Positions 51,706 through 61,387 of a DNA stretch of 64,000 bases are shown here, one piece after another (the first letter of the stretch is position 1; every line of letters begins with the position of its first letter). The position numbers and the translations under genes are program-made. The notes under the pieces are model-generated. The model was not told where the DNA came from. It was given only the letters and a program-made list of their open reading frames with translations, and did no database searches. Source of the stretch: Acidobacteriaceae bacterium (GTDB lineage: Bacteria; Acidobacteriota; Terriglobia; Terriglobales; Acidobacteriaceae); contig JASHNW010000024.1 of NCBI GenBank assembly GCA_030041435.1, forward strand, positions 1-64,000, in the 5' to 3' direction.

Positions 51706-54201
51706 ATGAGAACCCGCTTTCTTTGGTGTATCACGCTGGTCCTGCTGTGTCATCCGCGGCTTGGGGCTCAGACCGTAACCACGCAGTTTCCTCCCATTGC
51801 GGCGGCGCCGATGCGGGGCGCGAATTTGCCGGACGATCCCAGCCTGCAGAGCGCTCTGCCGGAAGCGCATGTGGCGCCTCAGCCGCCGGCGGGCGTGCCG
51901 GTGAAATTCATTTACAAGCACCTGGAGCGCAAGTCCCTTCCGCATGCGAATCTCTACACGCTGGACGGGGACGTGGTGATCTACTACCGCAACTACGTCA
52001 TCCATGCGGACCACGCGACCTACAACGACGGAACGGGGGATGTGACGGGGCACGGGCACCTGATGATCGACGGGGGCCCGGACGATGAGCATTTCGTCGG
52101 GAGCCACGGCACGATCAACGTCTATCAGGATACGGGGGACTTCTTCGATGTGGTGGGGACGCTGGGGGTGGCGCGGACGCCGCGGGGACGGATGGTGTTT
52201 ACGGCGCCGAATCCCTTTGCGCTGACGGGACGCGAGGTGCTGCAGCTGGGCAAGGGGCACTATAAGGTGATTCACGGCACCATGACCTCATGCATGCTGC
52301 CCAGGCCGGACTGGCGGATTCTGTCGCAGAACATCGAGCTGAACAACGGGGTGGCCAAGACCAGCAACGCGTTCTTCGAAGGGTTCAAGGTGCCGTTGTT
52401 TTACCTGCCGTACGTGACGCATCCGGTGGCGGAACAGAGGCAGTCGGGGATCCTGCTGCCCTATGTGGGCGAAGACACGACCAAGGGCTGGGTGCTGGGC
52501 GAGGGGTTTTATCAGACGCTGGGGCGGAGCGCCGATCTGACCATGGCGACGCAGTGGTGGTCGAATCGCGGCTGGGCGCCGAACGGGCTGTTCCGGTACC
52601 GGGGGACGGGGGAGAACTTTGTCAACGCGCACTTCCACAGTTTGCTCGACCGGGGCTACCCGGAGCCGGACGGGAAGAAGCTGAACCAGGGCGGCATCGA
52701 TATTGCGGCGGACGGGCGGTACGACTTTTCGCCGCAGACGACGGGCGTGATCGACACGGAGTATCTGAGCTCCTACATTTACCGGCTGGTATTCGAAGAG
52801 GATTACGCGATCGCGATCAACTCCGAGGTGAAGTCGCAGGTGTTTCTGACGCACGAAGATCGGGACATCTGGACGAGCCTGCGGATGAACCGGTATCAGA
52901 ATTTCCAGAGCGCGAGCGTGCCGGGCGACGAGGTACGCATTCTGCACCTGCCGGAGATCGACGTGGAGGCAGCCGACCACCGGCTGGGCGGGGCGGCGAG
53001 CGAGTCGCCGCTGATGTGGGGATTCAGCGGGTCGGCGGGGGCGATATCGCGATACGACTATCCGAGCTTCCGCACTTCGGCGTCGGTGCCGCGGGTAGAT
53101 TTTTATCCCCGGATCTCCCTGCCGCTGCACTGGGCCGGTTGGAATTTTCGGCCGGAGGCGGCGATCCGCGAGACGTGGTACGGGAAGAGCCAGGAATCCA
53201 CCAGCCTGGAGCAGATTCCGGTGGTGCGCGACCAGGGGCTTGCGCGGACCGACATCGAGACGGGCTTCGATTTCCGGCCGCCGGTGCTGGAGCGGGATTT
53301 CTCGCCGCCGTGGCTGGTGCATCTGCTGGGCGGGAGCGTGCGCCATACGATCGAGCCGGATCTGGAATATCGCTACGTGACGGGGATCAACGATTTCCGG
53401 AACATTCTCCGCTTCGACGACGTCGATGTGGCGAGCAACACGAATGAAGGGGAATACGGATTGACGCAGAGGCTGTTTCTGCGCAATCTGCATCCGCATC
53501 CGTGCCGGGGAGATGACGCGCTGGGACCGGACGCACTGTGCGGCGGGGGGACGCGCGACTGGATTACATGGCGGGTAGCGCAGAAGTACTATTTCGAGCC
53601 GCATTTCGATCACGCGATCACGCGGGGGACGCCGAACCCGCTGGAGACGACGCTGGATTTTACGGGCGTCGATTTTCTGACCGAGCCGAGGCACAATACG
53701 CCGGTGATTTCGCGGCTGCGCTACCAGACGACGACGAAGACGGACCTGGAATGGGATCTGGACTACGACGTCAAGGAAGGGAAGATTACATCGAGCAACG
53801 TGTTCGCGGGCTATCAGAGCGGGCTGTACCGATTCCAGTTCGGGGATTCGTATGTGAATGTGCCGCTGGGGACGACGCCATTGACGACGATTCCCCCGCC
53901 GAAGCCGATTTCGCCGGAATCGTCGAATCCGTTCAACCAGATCCACCTGCTGGCGGTGCACGGTGCGGCGGGCAAGCTGGGGCTGAGCGAGGGAGTGAAC
54001 ACGGCCTACGATCTGGTGCACCAGCAGCTGCAATTCGGGTCGGCGCAGGTGCAGTACAACTGGAACTGCTGCGGGATCGATTTTCAGTACCGGCGGTTCT
54101 CGCTGGGGGCGATTCGTGACGATACGGAGTATTTTTTCAGCATCAACCTGGCGGGGTTCACGAATGTGGGGGATCTGACCCACCGGATCAGCCTGTTCTG
54201 A
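51706..54201 (+). CDS. lptD: LPS-assembly outer membrane protein LptD (831 aa)
   Basis: Signal peptide MRTRFLWCITLVLLCHPRLGAQ, then an OstA/LptA-like N-terminal domain (GDVVIYYRNYVIHADHATYNDGTGDVTGHGH, MTSCMLPRPDWRILSQNIELNN) and a large C-terminal beta barrel. Cys196 lies in the OstA-type motif; Cys788-Cys789 near the end (NWNCCGIDFQYRR) correspond to the C-terminal pair that forms the essential disulfides in LptD. The protein inserts LPS into the outer leaflet. Frame is open from 51400, but the signal peptide fixes the start at ATG 51706 (or 51685). The 305-bp gap to the divergent RDD gene shows no other gene. DsbA-like and SurA-like genes follow. Confidence 0.9.
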   Translation: MRTRFLWCITLVLLCHPRLGAQTVTTQFPPIAAAPMRGANLPDDPSLQSALPEAHVAPQPPAGVPVKFIYKHLERKSLPHANLYTLDGDVVIYYRNYVIHADHATYNDGTGDVTGHGHLMIDGGPDDEHFVGSHGTINVYQDTGDFFDVVGTLGVARTPRGRMVFTAPNPFALTGREVLQLGKGHYKVIHGTMTSCMLPRPDWRILSQNIELNNGVAKTSNAFFEGFKVPLFYLPYVTHPVAEQRQSGILLPYVGEDTTKGWVLGEGFYQTLGRSADLTMATQWWSNRGWAPNGLFRYRGTGENFVNAHFHSLLDRGYPEPDGKKLNQGGIDIAADGRYDFSPQTTGVIDTEYLSSYIYRLVFEEDYAIAINSEVKSQVFLTHEDRDIWTSLRMNRYQNFQSASVPGDEVRILHLPEIDVEAADHRLGGAASESPLMWGFSGSAGAISRYDYPSFRTSASVPRVDFYPRISLPLHWAGWNFRPEAAIRETWYGKSQESTSLEQIPVVRDQGLARTDIETGFDFRPPVLERDFSPPWLVHLLGGSVRHTIEPDLEYRYVTGINDFRNILRFDDVDVASNTNEGEYGLTQRLFLRNLHPHPCRGDDALGPDALCGGGTRDWITWRVAQKYYFEPHFDHAITRGTPNPLETTLDFTGVDFLTEPRHNTPVISRLRYQTTTKTDLEWDLDYDVKEGKITSSNVFAGYQSGLYRFQFGDSYVNVPLGTTPLTTIPPPKPISPESSNPFNQIHLLAVHGAAGKLGLSEGVNTAYDLVHQQLQFGSAQVQYNWNCCGIDFQYRRFSLGAIRDDTEYFFSINLAGFTNVGDLTHRISLF

Positions 54202-54235
54202 GGCGAACTGCGATAATGAAGAAGCACTCTTATCG

Positions 54236-55273
54236 ATGGCGGCTCGTGGGCCAAAAAGGCGGAATTTCTTGTTGAATCGTTTCCTGATCACCGGCTGCGC
54301 GCTGCTGATGGCAGCGGCCGGATGCACGGCACAGAGTTCCACGGCAGGCGCGGCGGCGACTCCGGCAGCGACGACGACAGGCAACGGGGCTGACCTGGGG
54401 CCGAGCGCGATGCTGGAGCGGAAGATCGAAGTGATGATCCGGTCGGAGCTGAACGTTCCGCCGCAGTACGCGGTGGCGATTGGGGCGCGGCAGAAAAGCG
54501 ACATGGAGGGATACGATACGATCCCGGTTACGTTTTCGCTGCCGGGATCGCCGTCGAAGCCGGAGACGGTGGATTTTCTGCTGTCGAAAGACGGGAACAC
54601 GCTGGCGCGGCTGTCGACGTGGGATCTGGGGACGGATCCGATGGCGGCGCTGCCGATTGTGGGGCGGCCGGTGCGGGGCAATCCGGAGGCGAAGGTGACG
54701 ATCGTGAACTTCGACGATCTGGAGTGCCCGTACTGCGCGCGGATGCACGCGGAGTTTTTCCCGGAGGCGCTGGACCGGTATAAGGGGCTGGTGAAGTTTG
54801 TGTATGTCGATTACCCGCTGACGGAGATTCATCCCTGGGCGATGCACGCGGCAGTGAATGCAAACTGCCTGGCGGGGGAAAGCGGGACGGCGTACTGGAA
54901 TTATGTGGATTATCTGCACACGCACGGCGAGGACGTGACCGGGCCGGATCGCGACCTGGCGAAGTCAGCGGCGGTGCTGGATAAGCTGGCAGAGCAGGAG
55001 GGCGCGCGCGACCACCTGGACGAGACGAAGCTGCAGGCGTGCGTGGCGAAGCAGGACGACGCGAAGATTGTTGCGGAGATGAAGGCCGCAGACAAGGTGG
55101 GCGTGGAAGCGACGCCAACCTTCTTTGTGAACGGCGAACGCTGGGCGGGCCAGCTGGACGAGCCGCAGCTGTGGGCGATGATCGACCGGGCACTCAAATC
55201 GGAGGGGATCGCTCCGCCGGCGTCGGACACGAATACGCCTGCGACAGCGACGAAGAGCAACGGCGCGAATTAA
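54236..55273 (+). CDS. DsbA-like thioredoxin-fold lipoprotein (345 aa)
   Basis: N-terminal signal with a lipobox ending AAAGC (Cys30), so probably a lipoprotein. After a linker, a DsbA/DSBA-like thioredoxin domain starts near residue 145, with the active site CPYC (Cys164, Cys167) in NFDDLECPYCARM and the cis-Pro region VEATPTFFVNGERWAG. It should form or isomerise disulfides in the periplasm. The gene starts 34 nt after lptD, on the same strand. Since LptD carries a Cys pair needing oxidation, it may serve LptD; this is inference from position. Confidence 0.88.
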   Translation: MAARGPKRRNFLLNRFLITGCALLMAAAGCTAQSSTAGAAATPAATTTGNGADLGPSAMLERKIEVMIRSELNVPPQYAVAIGARQKSDMEGYDTIPVTFSLPGSPSKPETVDFLLSKDGNTLARLSTWDLGTDPMAALPIVGRPVRGNPEAKVTIVNFDDLECPYCARMHAEFFPEALDRYKGLVKFVYVDYPLTEIHPWAMHAAVNANCLAGESGTAYWNYVDYLHTHGEDVTGPDRDLAKSAAVLDKLAEQEGARDHLDETKLQACVAKQDDAKIVAEMKAADKVGVEATPTFFVNGERWAGQLDEPQLWAMIDRALKSEGIAPPASDTNTPATATKSNGAN

Positions 55274-55360
55274 GTTCTATGCGCGGGGCGGGGGCCGCAT
55301 TATTCTGAAACAGGAGCGCCGACTCCCCGAATTGCGGCGCGAGAGCAGGGAGAAGAATTT

Positions 55361-56455
55361 TTGCCATCTCGATCGATTGCGTGGGGCACCCGGGGCGTCC
55401 GGCTTTCCAGGAATAAAAAGCAGCTCACAGGACTGGCACTGGCGCTGATGATGTGCGCCGGGTGCCAGGGGGCGCACGACGCGAACGTGATGGCGACGGT
55501 GAATGGCAAGCCGATCATGCGCCCGGAAGTGGAGCAGGTCTACGAGAGCAATCTGGGCGACTCGCAGCAGGCGCCGTCGAAGGTGCAGGCAGACATCATG
55601 CGCCTGAACATCCTGCGGCAGTTGATCGACGAGGAGATCCTGCAGCAACGGGCGGCCAAACAAAATCTGACGGCGAGCGACGAGGAAGTCTCGGAGCGGC
55701 TGAACGAGCTGAAGGCTCCGTTCACGCCGGAGGAGTTCCAGAAGCGGCTGGACTCGCAGCATCTGACACTGGACGACCTGAAGCGGGAGATCCGGCGCAG
55801 CCGGACGGAAGAGAAGCTGTTCAACAAGGAGATCACGTCGCGGATCAACATCACCGACGCGGACATCAGCGGCTATTACAACGAGCACAAGGCGGACTTC
55901 GATCTGATCGAGCCGCGCTATCATCTGGCGCAGATTGTGGTGACCACGGCGCCGATGCCGCCGCAGCAGGTGGGCAATCTGCAGAACAGCAAGGCGATGA
56001 ACGAGGCGGACGCGAAGCGGAAGATCGAGATGCTGCACAACCGGCTGGAGAGCGGCGACGATTTCGGCGCGCTGGCGATGAACTTTTCGGAGGATCCGAG
56101 CACCTCAGGGAACGGGGGCGACCTTGGATTCAAGCCGGAGTCGCAGCTGAAATCCGATCCGCAGGTGTTTGACGCCATCTCGAAGCTGAAGCCGGGACAG
56201 ATTACGGACGTTGTGCCGATCTACGGGGGACCGAACGCAAAAGAACCGGTGGGATACGCGATCTACAAGCTGCTGGACCGCGAGGCGGCGGGGCAGCGGG
56301 AGCTGAACGATCCCCGGGTGCAGCAGGCGATCCGGCAGCAGCTGCGCGACAGCCGCGAGCAGCTGCTGAAGAATGCGTATCTGGAGATGCTGCGCGACCA
56401 GGCGAAAGTGGTGAACTACTACGCGGAAGAAGTCTTCAGGGGCGGAGCGCAGTAG
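55361..56455 (+). CDS. SurA/PpiC-type peptidyl-prolyl isomerase (364 aa)
   Basis: A signal segment (QLTGLALALMMCAGC, possible lipobox at Cys35), then a SurA N-terminal helical domain (VMATVNGKPIMRPEVEQVYE...DEEILQQRAAKQNL) and one parvulin rotamase domain (about residues 185-300: YHLAQIVVTTAPMP, EDPSTSGNGGDLGF, LKPGQITDVV). It is a periplasmic chaperone/isomerase for outer-membrane proteins. Start is TTG 55361 with GGGAG upstream; the first codons include GTGGGGCACCCGG, an arm of the dispersed palindrome. It lies 87 nt after the DsbA-like gene, completing an lptD-dsbA-surA order. Confidence 0.88.
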   Translation: MPSRSIAWGTRGVRLSRNKKQLTGLALALMMCAGCQGAHDANVMATVNGKPIMRPEVEQVYESNLGDSQQAPSKVQADIMRLNILRQLIDEEILQQRAAKQNLTASDEEVSERLNELKAPFTPEEFQKRLDSQHLTLDDLKREIRRSRTEEKLFNKEITSRINITDADISGYYNEHKADFDLIEPRYHLAQIVVTTAPMPPQQVGNLQNSKAMNEADAKRKIEMLHNRLESGDDFGALAMNFSEDPSTSGNGGDLGFKPESQLKSDPQVFDAISKLKPGQITDVVPIYGGPNAKEPVGYAIYKLLDREAAGQRELNDPRVQQAIRQQLRDSREQLLKNAYLEMLRDQAKVVNYYAEEVFRGGAQ

Positions 56456-56586
56456 GACTGGCCGTCCAGGCGGACGCGCTTCGCGCAGGGGCTAAAGCCC
56501 AATCATTTTGTTAAGCCTGAACGACACGACTGAAGTCGTGCCCTGATACAAAAGCACAAACGGCGCTCAGCGTACGGCGTTCAGGG

Positions 56587-56614
56587 AGCCCGGAACCAAT
56601 GTTCCGGGCTTTTT
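56587..56614. terminator. Bidirectional terminator after the PPIase gene
   Basis: AGCCCGGAAC (56587-56596) and GTTCCGGGCT (56601-56610) form a perfect 10-bp hairpin with a CAAT loop, followed by TTTT. It can serve the plus-strand lptD operon and the converging CRTAC1 gene. Confidence 0.8.
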
Positions 56615-56643
56615 GACTGGTGCGGGACACGGGCCCAACGGGG

Positions 56644-58434
56644 TTATTTGCTGAAGGGGCGGCCGGGGACGATGCCTTTGCCTTCGCGGATGGTGTGGAG
56701 ATGGTTGGCGGTGAGGCCCTTGTAAGTCTCCTTCGCGCCGCTGGGCCAGAAGATCTCGAAATCGGCCGTGGTGGCCTGGCCGAGGCCGAAGTGCAGGCGC
56801 GGATCGTTGACCGACAGGTAGCTGCACTGGCTGGTCAGGGCCTGGGCCTGGATCTTTCCTCCGTAGTGGGCCAGCACGCGGGCGCCGATGGCGCTGCGGT
56901 TGCTGTGCGGCACGCCGTCTTTTTTTGCGGCCGCGCCGGGGCCGGCGCTTCCTTCCAGGCGAAGCTTGATCCAGTGGTTGGCGGGGGGCGCGTCATTGCG
57001 TAACAGTGACGGTGGCTCATTGCGATTCATGACGAGGATGTCGATGTCGCCGTCGTTGTCGAAGTCGCCGAAGGCGCAGCCGCGGCTGCTGTGGCGCGCG
57101 GCGATCGCGGGGCCGGCTTCGTCGCCGCTCACTTCCGCAAAGGTGCCGTCGTGCAGGTTGCGGAACAGGATGCGGGGCGTTTTGTTGGGGAAGCGGCTGG
57201 GGAAGGTGCGGTTGAGCTCCGGATAGACGGTGCCGGTGACGATGAAGATGTCGGGCCAGGCGTCGTTGTCGAGATCGACGATGCCCGTTCCCCAGCAGAT
57301 ATAGCGGCGCTCGACGGAGAGCCCGGACTTGATGGAGACATCGTCGAAGTCGCCCTTGCCGTCATTGAGATAAAGCCCCGTGGACTGGTTGTAGAAGTGC
57401 GTGCGGACGATGTCCAGATGGCCGTCGAGGGTGTAGTCGCCGACGCCGACGCCCATGCCGCTCATCCGTTCGCCGTCGGAGCTGGTGGCGATCCCGCGGA
57501 TGAGGGCCTCCTCGCGGAAGGTGCCGTCGCGGTTATTCATCAGCAAATAGCTGAAGGTGGCGTCGCAGGCGACGAAGATGTCGACCCAGCCGTCCTCGTC
57601 GACATCGACGGCGACTGCCGTGAGGCCGTAGGAACCGCTGAGCGCACCGACGCCGGATTCTTTCGACACATCGGTGAAAGTGCCGTCGCCATTGTTGCGG
57701 TAGAGATACTGCCGGAGGGACGGCAGGCCGAGCGGACCGCAATTGACCGGCACTCCCTCGTAGTTGCAGTTGGGAATCTGCATCGACGGCCGGGGCCCGT
57801 TGACGATGTCGACATCGAGGTAATTGGCGACGAACAGGTCGAGGAGGCCGTCGCGATTGTAATCGACGAAGGTGCAGCCGGAGGCGTAGTGAATGCCGGG
57901 CAGAAGCAGACCCGCCTTCTCGGTGACATCCGTGAAGGTGCCATCGCCGTTATTGTGATAGAGCCGGTTATGTCCGTAATAAGTGACGAAGAGGTCGTCC
58001 CAGCCGTCGTTGTCGTAGTCGCCGACGCAGACGCCCATGGCCCACCCAACGTCTTTGAGGCCAACTCTTTCGGTGACGTCGGTGAAGGTGCCGTCGCGGT
58101 TATTGTGGTAGAGGCGATTGCTGTCGCCGGGGGGGACGCTTTCCAGTCGGCGGCCGGTGAGCATGAAGAGATCCATCCAGCCGTCGTTGTCATAGTCGAT
58201 GAAGGCGCAGCCGGCCCCCATGACTTCGAGGATGTAAGTGGAATTGTCGTCCTCACCGTAAAAAGTGGGGTGCGTGAGACCGGCAGAGGCGCCCACGTCG
58301 ACAAATTTGGAAAACGGAGCGGCTGGGGGCGGCGCCTGGGTGGCGGCGCGCAGGCCGCGCGGGAGCAGCACGGGCACAATCGCCGGCGGGAGGGCGCGGA
58401 GCAGGCGTCGTCTCGTCCAGTGGCTGGAATTCAT
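56644..58434 (-). CDS. CRTAC1-family FG-GAP protein (596 aa)
   Basis: An N-terminal Arg-rich export signal (WTRRRLLRALPPAIVPVLLPRGLRA; the run TRRRLL is reminiscent of a Tat signal) is followed by FG-GAP/VCBS repeats with Ca-binding D-x-D-x-D-G loops (DYDNDGWMDLF, DYDNDGWDDLF, DYNRDGLLDLF, DVDEDGWVDIF, DLDNDAWPDIF, DFDNDGDIDIL). The C-terminal ASPIC/UnbV domain is WIKLRLEG...SAIGARVLAHYGG...LHFGLGQATTADFEIFWPSG. It is likely an extracytoplasmic beta-propeller of unknown function. It starts 10 nt after the preceding TPR gene stop, so it is coupled; the ribosome site is poor. End of the minus-strand cluster. Confidence 0.88.
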   Translation of the reverse strand: MNSSHWTRRRLLRALPPAIVPVLLPRGLRAATQAPPPAAPFSKFVDVGASAGLTHPTFYGEDDNSTYILEVMGAGCAFIDYDNDGWMDLFMLTGRRLESVPPGDSNRLYHNNRDGTFTDVTERVGLKDVGWAMGVCVGDYDNDGWDDLFVTYYGHNRLYHNNGDGTFTDVTEKAGLLLPGIHYASGCTFVDYNRDGLLDLFVANYLDVDIVNGPRPSMQIPNCNYEGVPVNCGPLGLPSLRQYLYRNNGDGTFTDVSKESGVGALSGSYGLTAVAVDVDEDGWVDIFVACDATFSYLLMNNRDGTFREEALIRGIATSSDGERMSGMGVGVGDYTLDGHLDIVRTHFYNQSTGLYLNDGKGDFDDVSIKSGLSVERRYICWGTGIVDLDNDAWPDIFIVTGTVYPELNRTFPSRFPNKTPRILFRNLHDGTFAEVSGDEAGPAIAARHSSRGCAFGDFDNDGDIDILVMNRNEPPSLLRNDAPPANHWIKLRLEGSAGPGAAAKKDGVPHSNRSAIGARVLAHYGGKIQAQALTSQCSYLSVNDPRLHFGLGQATTADFEIFWPSGAKETYKGLTANHLHTIREGKGIVPGRPFSK

Positions 58435-58444
58435 CGGAGGCAGC

Positions 58445-60115
58445 TCAGTTTTTCGCCGGCTGGTTCTGGCTCTGGGCAGCGGCCAGATCGTGGCTGAGCT
58501 GCTGCGCCTGGGTGTTGCCTGGGTCCAGCTGCAGAGCTCTCGCCACAGCCTGCTGCGCGGCGTCATATCGGGTCTCGACGCCGAGGGTGGCGGCGAGGCT
58601 GATCCAGGCCTGGGTGAAGCGGGGGGCGGAGGTCACGGCCTGGCGGAAGTGCTGCTCGGCGGAGGCGTAGTCGCCACGCTGCGAGTCAAGGTAGCCGAGC
58701 TGGTTCTGAGCGAGAGCGATGGTAGGATCGATGGCAATCACCTGTTCGAGGACGGTGCGTTCTTCGTCCAGGTCGCCGGCCTGGTCGAGCGCGGAGGAAA
58801 AGCGGTAGCCGATGAGGGCATTTTTCGGGGCTGCGGCAAAGGCCTGGCGATAGAGCTCGACAGCATGCCGGACGTCGCCCTTTTGGAGCGTCTGCGCAGC
58901 CTCGGCGGCCTTACTGACGGCCAGGGTGGTATCGTCCTTCTCTTTGACGGCCTGCTGATAGCGCAGCATCTCCTGGCGGGCGCCGTCGCTGTCGCCGAGA
59001 GTGCGCAGCACCGTGGACAACTCGAAGTGGGTCTCCGGTTCGGTATTGCCAAACTCGATGGCTTTTTCCAGCTGCACTTTCGCGCCGGCCGGATCGTGCA
59101 GGCGGGAGAGCGCAATGCCGAGGTTGGCGAGCACACTCGGCTGATCGGGCTTCAGCGCCAGGGCCTCGGTGAGGTGGTCGCGGGCGCCGGCGTAGTCGCT
59201 CTCCTGACGCTCGAGAACACCGTTCAGGTAAAGGGTGTCGAAATCGTGAGGCGCCTCGGTGAGCAGCTTCGCTCCGACGGGCCTGGCGGGACCCCAGTCT
59301 CCGTTGAGGACGAGGATACGCAGATAGGAAACCTGAGCGCTGACATCGTCGGGATGCGCTTTGTAGGTTTGTTCCGCCAGACGCTCCGCATCGAGGGTGC
59401 GGGAAACTTTGGTGTACAGCGTGACCAGCTCATTGGAGATGCGGACGGAGTTGGGCGACGACGCCATAGCCTTGCTGAGAACATTGACGGCATCGACGGT
59501 CGCGCCTTCCTGGTAAAAGGCATTCGCGAGGTCGAGCGACAGTTCTTCATCGAGAGGAGCGTTGCGAAGAGCGGCGATAACGGCGTCAGATTTTTGCTGG
59601 GCGCCGAGCGCAGCGGCGAGGCCGTGGAGCGCCATGGTCGAGGTTGGGTCGATACTGAGGGCGGCGCGGAACTCCGGCTCGGCGTCGGCCGGCTGCTGCA
59701 GGCGGGCGAAGACCGCGGCGAGCAGCAGGTGCGGCTTCATGACCGAGGAGTCGATCTGGATGGAGCGGCGCAGGGGGTCGATCGCATCCTGGAGGCTGCC
59801 GGTTTCATAGAGGCTGAGGCCGAGGAGGTAGTTGAGCTGCGGCGACTTCGGCTGGAGGCGGAGGCCGGCACGAAAGCTGTCGCGGGCACACGAGAATTGC
59901 TGGTGATCGCCAAACCAGTTGCCGAGCTCGGTCCACGCCTCGGCGGAGGGATGCAGCTTCACTCGGGACTCGAGGGCCTGCGGACCGGTGCAGGCTGCAC
60001 GCGCCGGCGATGCGGCGACGACCGCCATCAGGGCGAGGCATGGGAGCAGAGCGGGAAGCGGGCGGCGCGGCGCGCGCGCCCAGGGCGATCGAGTGAAATT
60101 CCGGGGTACTGACAT
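58445..60115 (-). CDS. Exported TPR-repeat protein (556 aa)
   Basis: Signal peptide ending SPARAAC (about residue 41), then TPR or TPR-like helices through almost the whole chain (for example PQLNYLLGLSLYETGSLQDAIDPLRRSIQID, QPSVLANLGIALSRLHDPAGAKVQLEKAIEF, ALAQNQLGYLDSQRGDYASAEQHFRQAV). No catalytic domain is seen; it should be a periplasmic protein-interaction scaffold. ATG 60115 is chosen; TTG 60148 would add 11 residues. It is followed directly by the CRTAC1 gene. A 198-bp gap with short repeats (GTTCAGCGATCAGCGTTCAG) separates it from the cytochrome gene. Confidence 0.85.
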   Translation of the reverse strand: MSVPRNFTRSPWARAPRRPLPALLPCLALMAVVAASPARAACTGPQALESRVKLHPSAEAWTELGNWFGDHQQFSCARDSFRAGLRLQPKSPQLNYLLGLSLYETGSLQDAIDPLRRSIQIDSSVMKPHLLLAAVFARLQQPADAEPEFRAALSIDPTSTMALHGLAAALGAQQKSDAVIAALRNAPLDEELSLDLANAFYQEGATVDAVNVLSKAMASSPNSVRISNELVTLYTKVSRTLDAERLAEQTYKAHPDDVSAQVSYLRILVLNGDWGPARPVGAKLLTEAPHDFDTLYLNGVLERQESDYAGARDHLTEALALKPDQPSVLANLGIALSRLHDPAGAKVQLEKAIEFGNTEPETHFELSTVLRTLGDSDGARQEMLRYQQAVKEKDDTTLAVSKAAEAAQTLQKGDVRHAVELYRQAFAAAPKNALIGYRFSSALDQAGDLDEERTVLEQVIAIDPTIALAQNQLGYLDSQRGDYASAEQHFRQAVTSAPRFTQAWISLAATLGVETRYDAAQQAVARALQLDPGNTQAQQLSHDLAAAQSQNQPAKN

Positions 60116-60313
60116 TACGCGAGAGGCTGAGAGGGTCTCCTGGAGCAACGATACTCAACCGGAAGCAGGGGGAGCAAGGAATTTCCTGCAGAGCAGCGTT
60201 CAGCGATCAGCGTTCAGTGAGACCGGAGCTCAAATTCCGCTTTTGTTTGGCGCGAGTCGTGCCCTGATACAAGACCAAAGAGCAGTTCCCGAACGAACTT
60301 CAGGGACACCACC

Positions 60314-61387
60314 CTAATCCGGGAAAGGCTCGTTTGCTTTCACGATGCGGATCTGGTGATCGGTGAAATGGAGATGGCCGCCGGGAAGAGTGGTCTTCGG
60401 CATGTGGCAGCTGACGCATCGGGATTTGGCCACCGGGCAGGTCTTCGCTTTACCCGTGCTGGTGGGGCGGGCGGTGGGCGCGTGGCAGGCGAGGCACTTG
60501 CTGTCGTAGTAGAGATCGTCGCGGACGAGGTTTTTGTGGGGGTCGTGGCAGGCGACGCAGCTGATGCGAGGATCGGTTCCGTTGAAGCAGCGGCTGTTTG
60601 CCAGACGGTAGGGCTGAAAGCGGACATCGAAGAGGCCGCGCCAGCCGTTGCGCACGACGGTCTCCCAGGAACGATGGCACTGACCGCAGAAATTGGAGAT
60701 GGCTTCAGCGGAAAGATCTTTGAGATGCGGAGGCTCGGAACTGTAGTCGCCGAGGGAGGCGTCGTCGGCATGCTGGAGCGCTCCCTGGTGGCAGTGCGCG
60801 CAGGTGACGCCGGGGTGGACGGTGTTCAGGGTGAGCTGGTGGGAGGTGACAGCGCCGGTGGCGTGGCAGCCGAAACAGAGCTTTGTGTCAAAGGCGGTGA
60901 GCTGGCGGCCCATGGCCTCTTCCAGGGTCTGTGGGGTAAGGCGCTCGTCGCCGGTAGTGATGCCGAGGGTATTTTCGGCTGGATAGTAGCTGACGATGCT
61001 CTCGTAGAAGTTGCCGTTTTGCGCGAAGACCCAGGTTTGCGCGCCGGCGCCGAAAGCCCACTGGATGGGCAGCGAGAGTGAGTTCTTCCCGTCGCTGACG
61101 GTGTAGGTGCTTTGGCCATTCTTTGTGGCGACGGTCCAGGTATAAGCGCCCATGCGGTACGTGAGCACAGGGTGCGCAGCGAGGACGGAGTTGGCTCCGG
61201 GGAGTTCGAGAGCGTGGGCCATGGGGGTATCGAACTGCGCGGACTGGGCACGGTGGCAGCCGGTGCAGGATGTGCCGGCGGACTGGGTTTGCGCCAGCGC
61301 AGGAACGCAGGCGGCGAGCAGCACGAGGCGCAGAATGCGACGGAGAGCGGAACTCGATCCGGGCAGAAATAAGGGATCAATGCGCAG
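60314..61387 (-). CDS. Heptaheme cytochrome c (about 357 aa), unusual start
   Basis: Seven CxxCH heme sites are visible: SCTGCH, LCFGCH, TCAHCH, FCGQCH, SCVACH, KCLACH and RCVSCH. Extra His residues (DPHKN, HMPK, HLHF) could be distal ligands. The pattern resembles multiheme c554/nitrite-reductase-related cytochromes, but no CxxCK active site is seen, so it is probably an electron carrier or unknown oxidoreductase. The signal peptide RRILRLVLLAACVPALAQ lies upstream of the first in-frame ATG/GTG/TTG candidate GTG 61324 (which would cut off its Arg-rich start). A CTG at 61387 has AGGAGG six bases before it and restores the signal; I use it. It overlaps the previous TPR gene stop by 11 nt. Confidence 0.85.
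   Translation of the reverse strand: MRIDPLFLPGSSSALRRILRLVLLAACVPALAQTQSAGTSCTGCHRAQSAQFDTPMAHALELPGANSVLAAHPVLTYRMGAYTWTVATKNGQSTYTVSDGKNSLSLPIQWAFGAGAQTWVFAQNGNFYESIVSYYPAENTLGITTGDERLTPQTLEEAMGRQLTAFDTKLCFGCHATGAVTSHQLTLNTVHPGVTCAHCHQGALQHADDASLGDYSSEPPHLKDLSAEAISNFCGQCHRSWETVVRNGWRGLFDVRFQPYRLANSRCFNGTDPRISCVACHDPHKNLVRDDLYYDSKCLACHAPTARPTSTGKAKTCPVAKSRCVSCHMPKTTLPGGHLHFTDHQIRIVKANEPFPD

Noticed and set aside
52288-54681. A 797-codon minus-strand frame opposite lptD
   Set aside because: Arg/Pro/His-rich antisense translation; lptD is supported by signal peptide and motifs.
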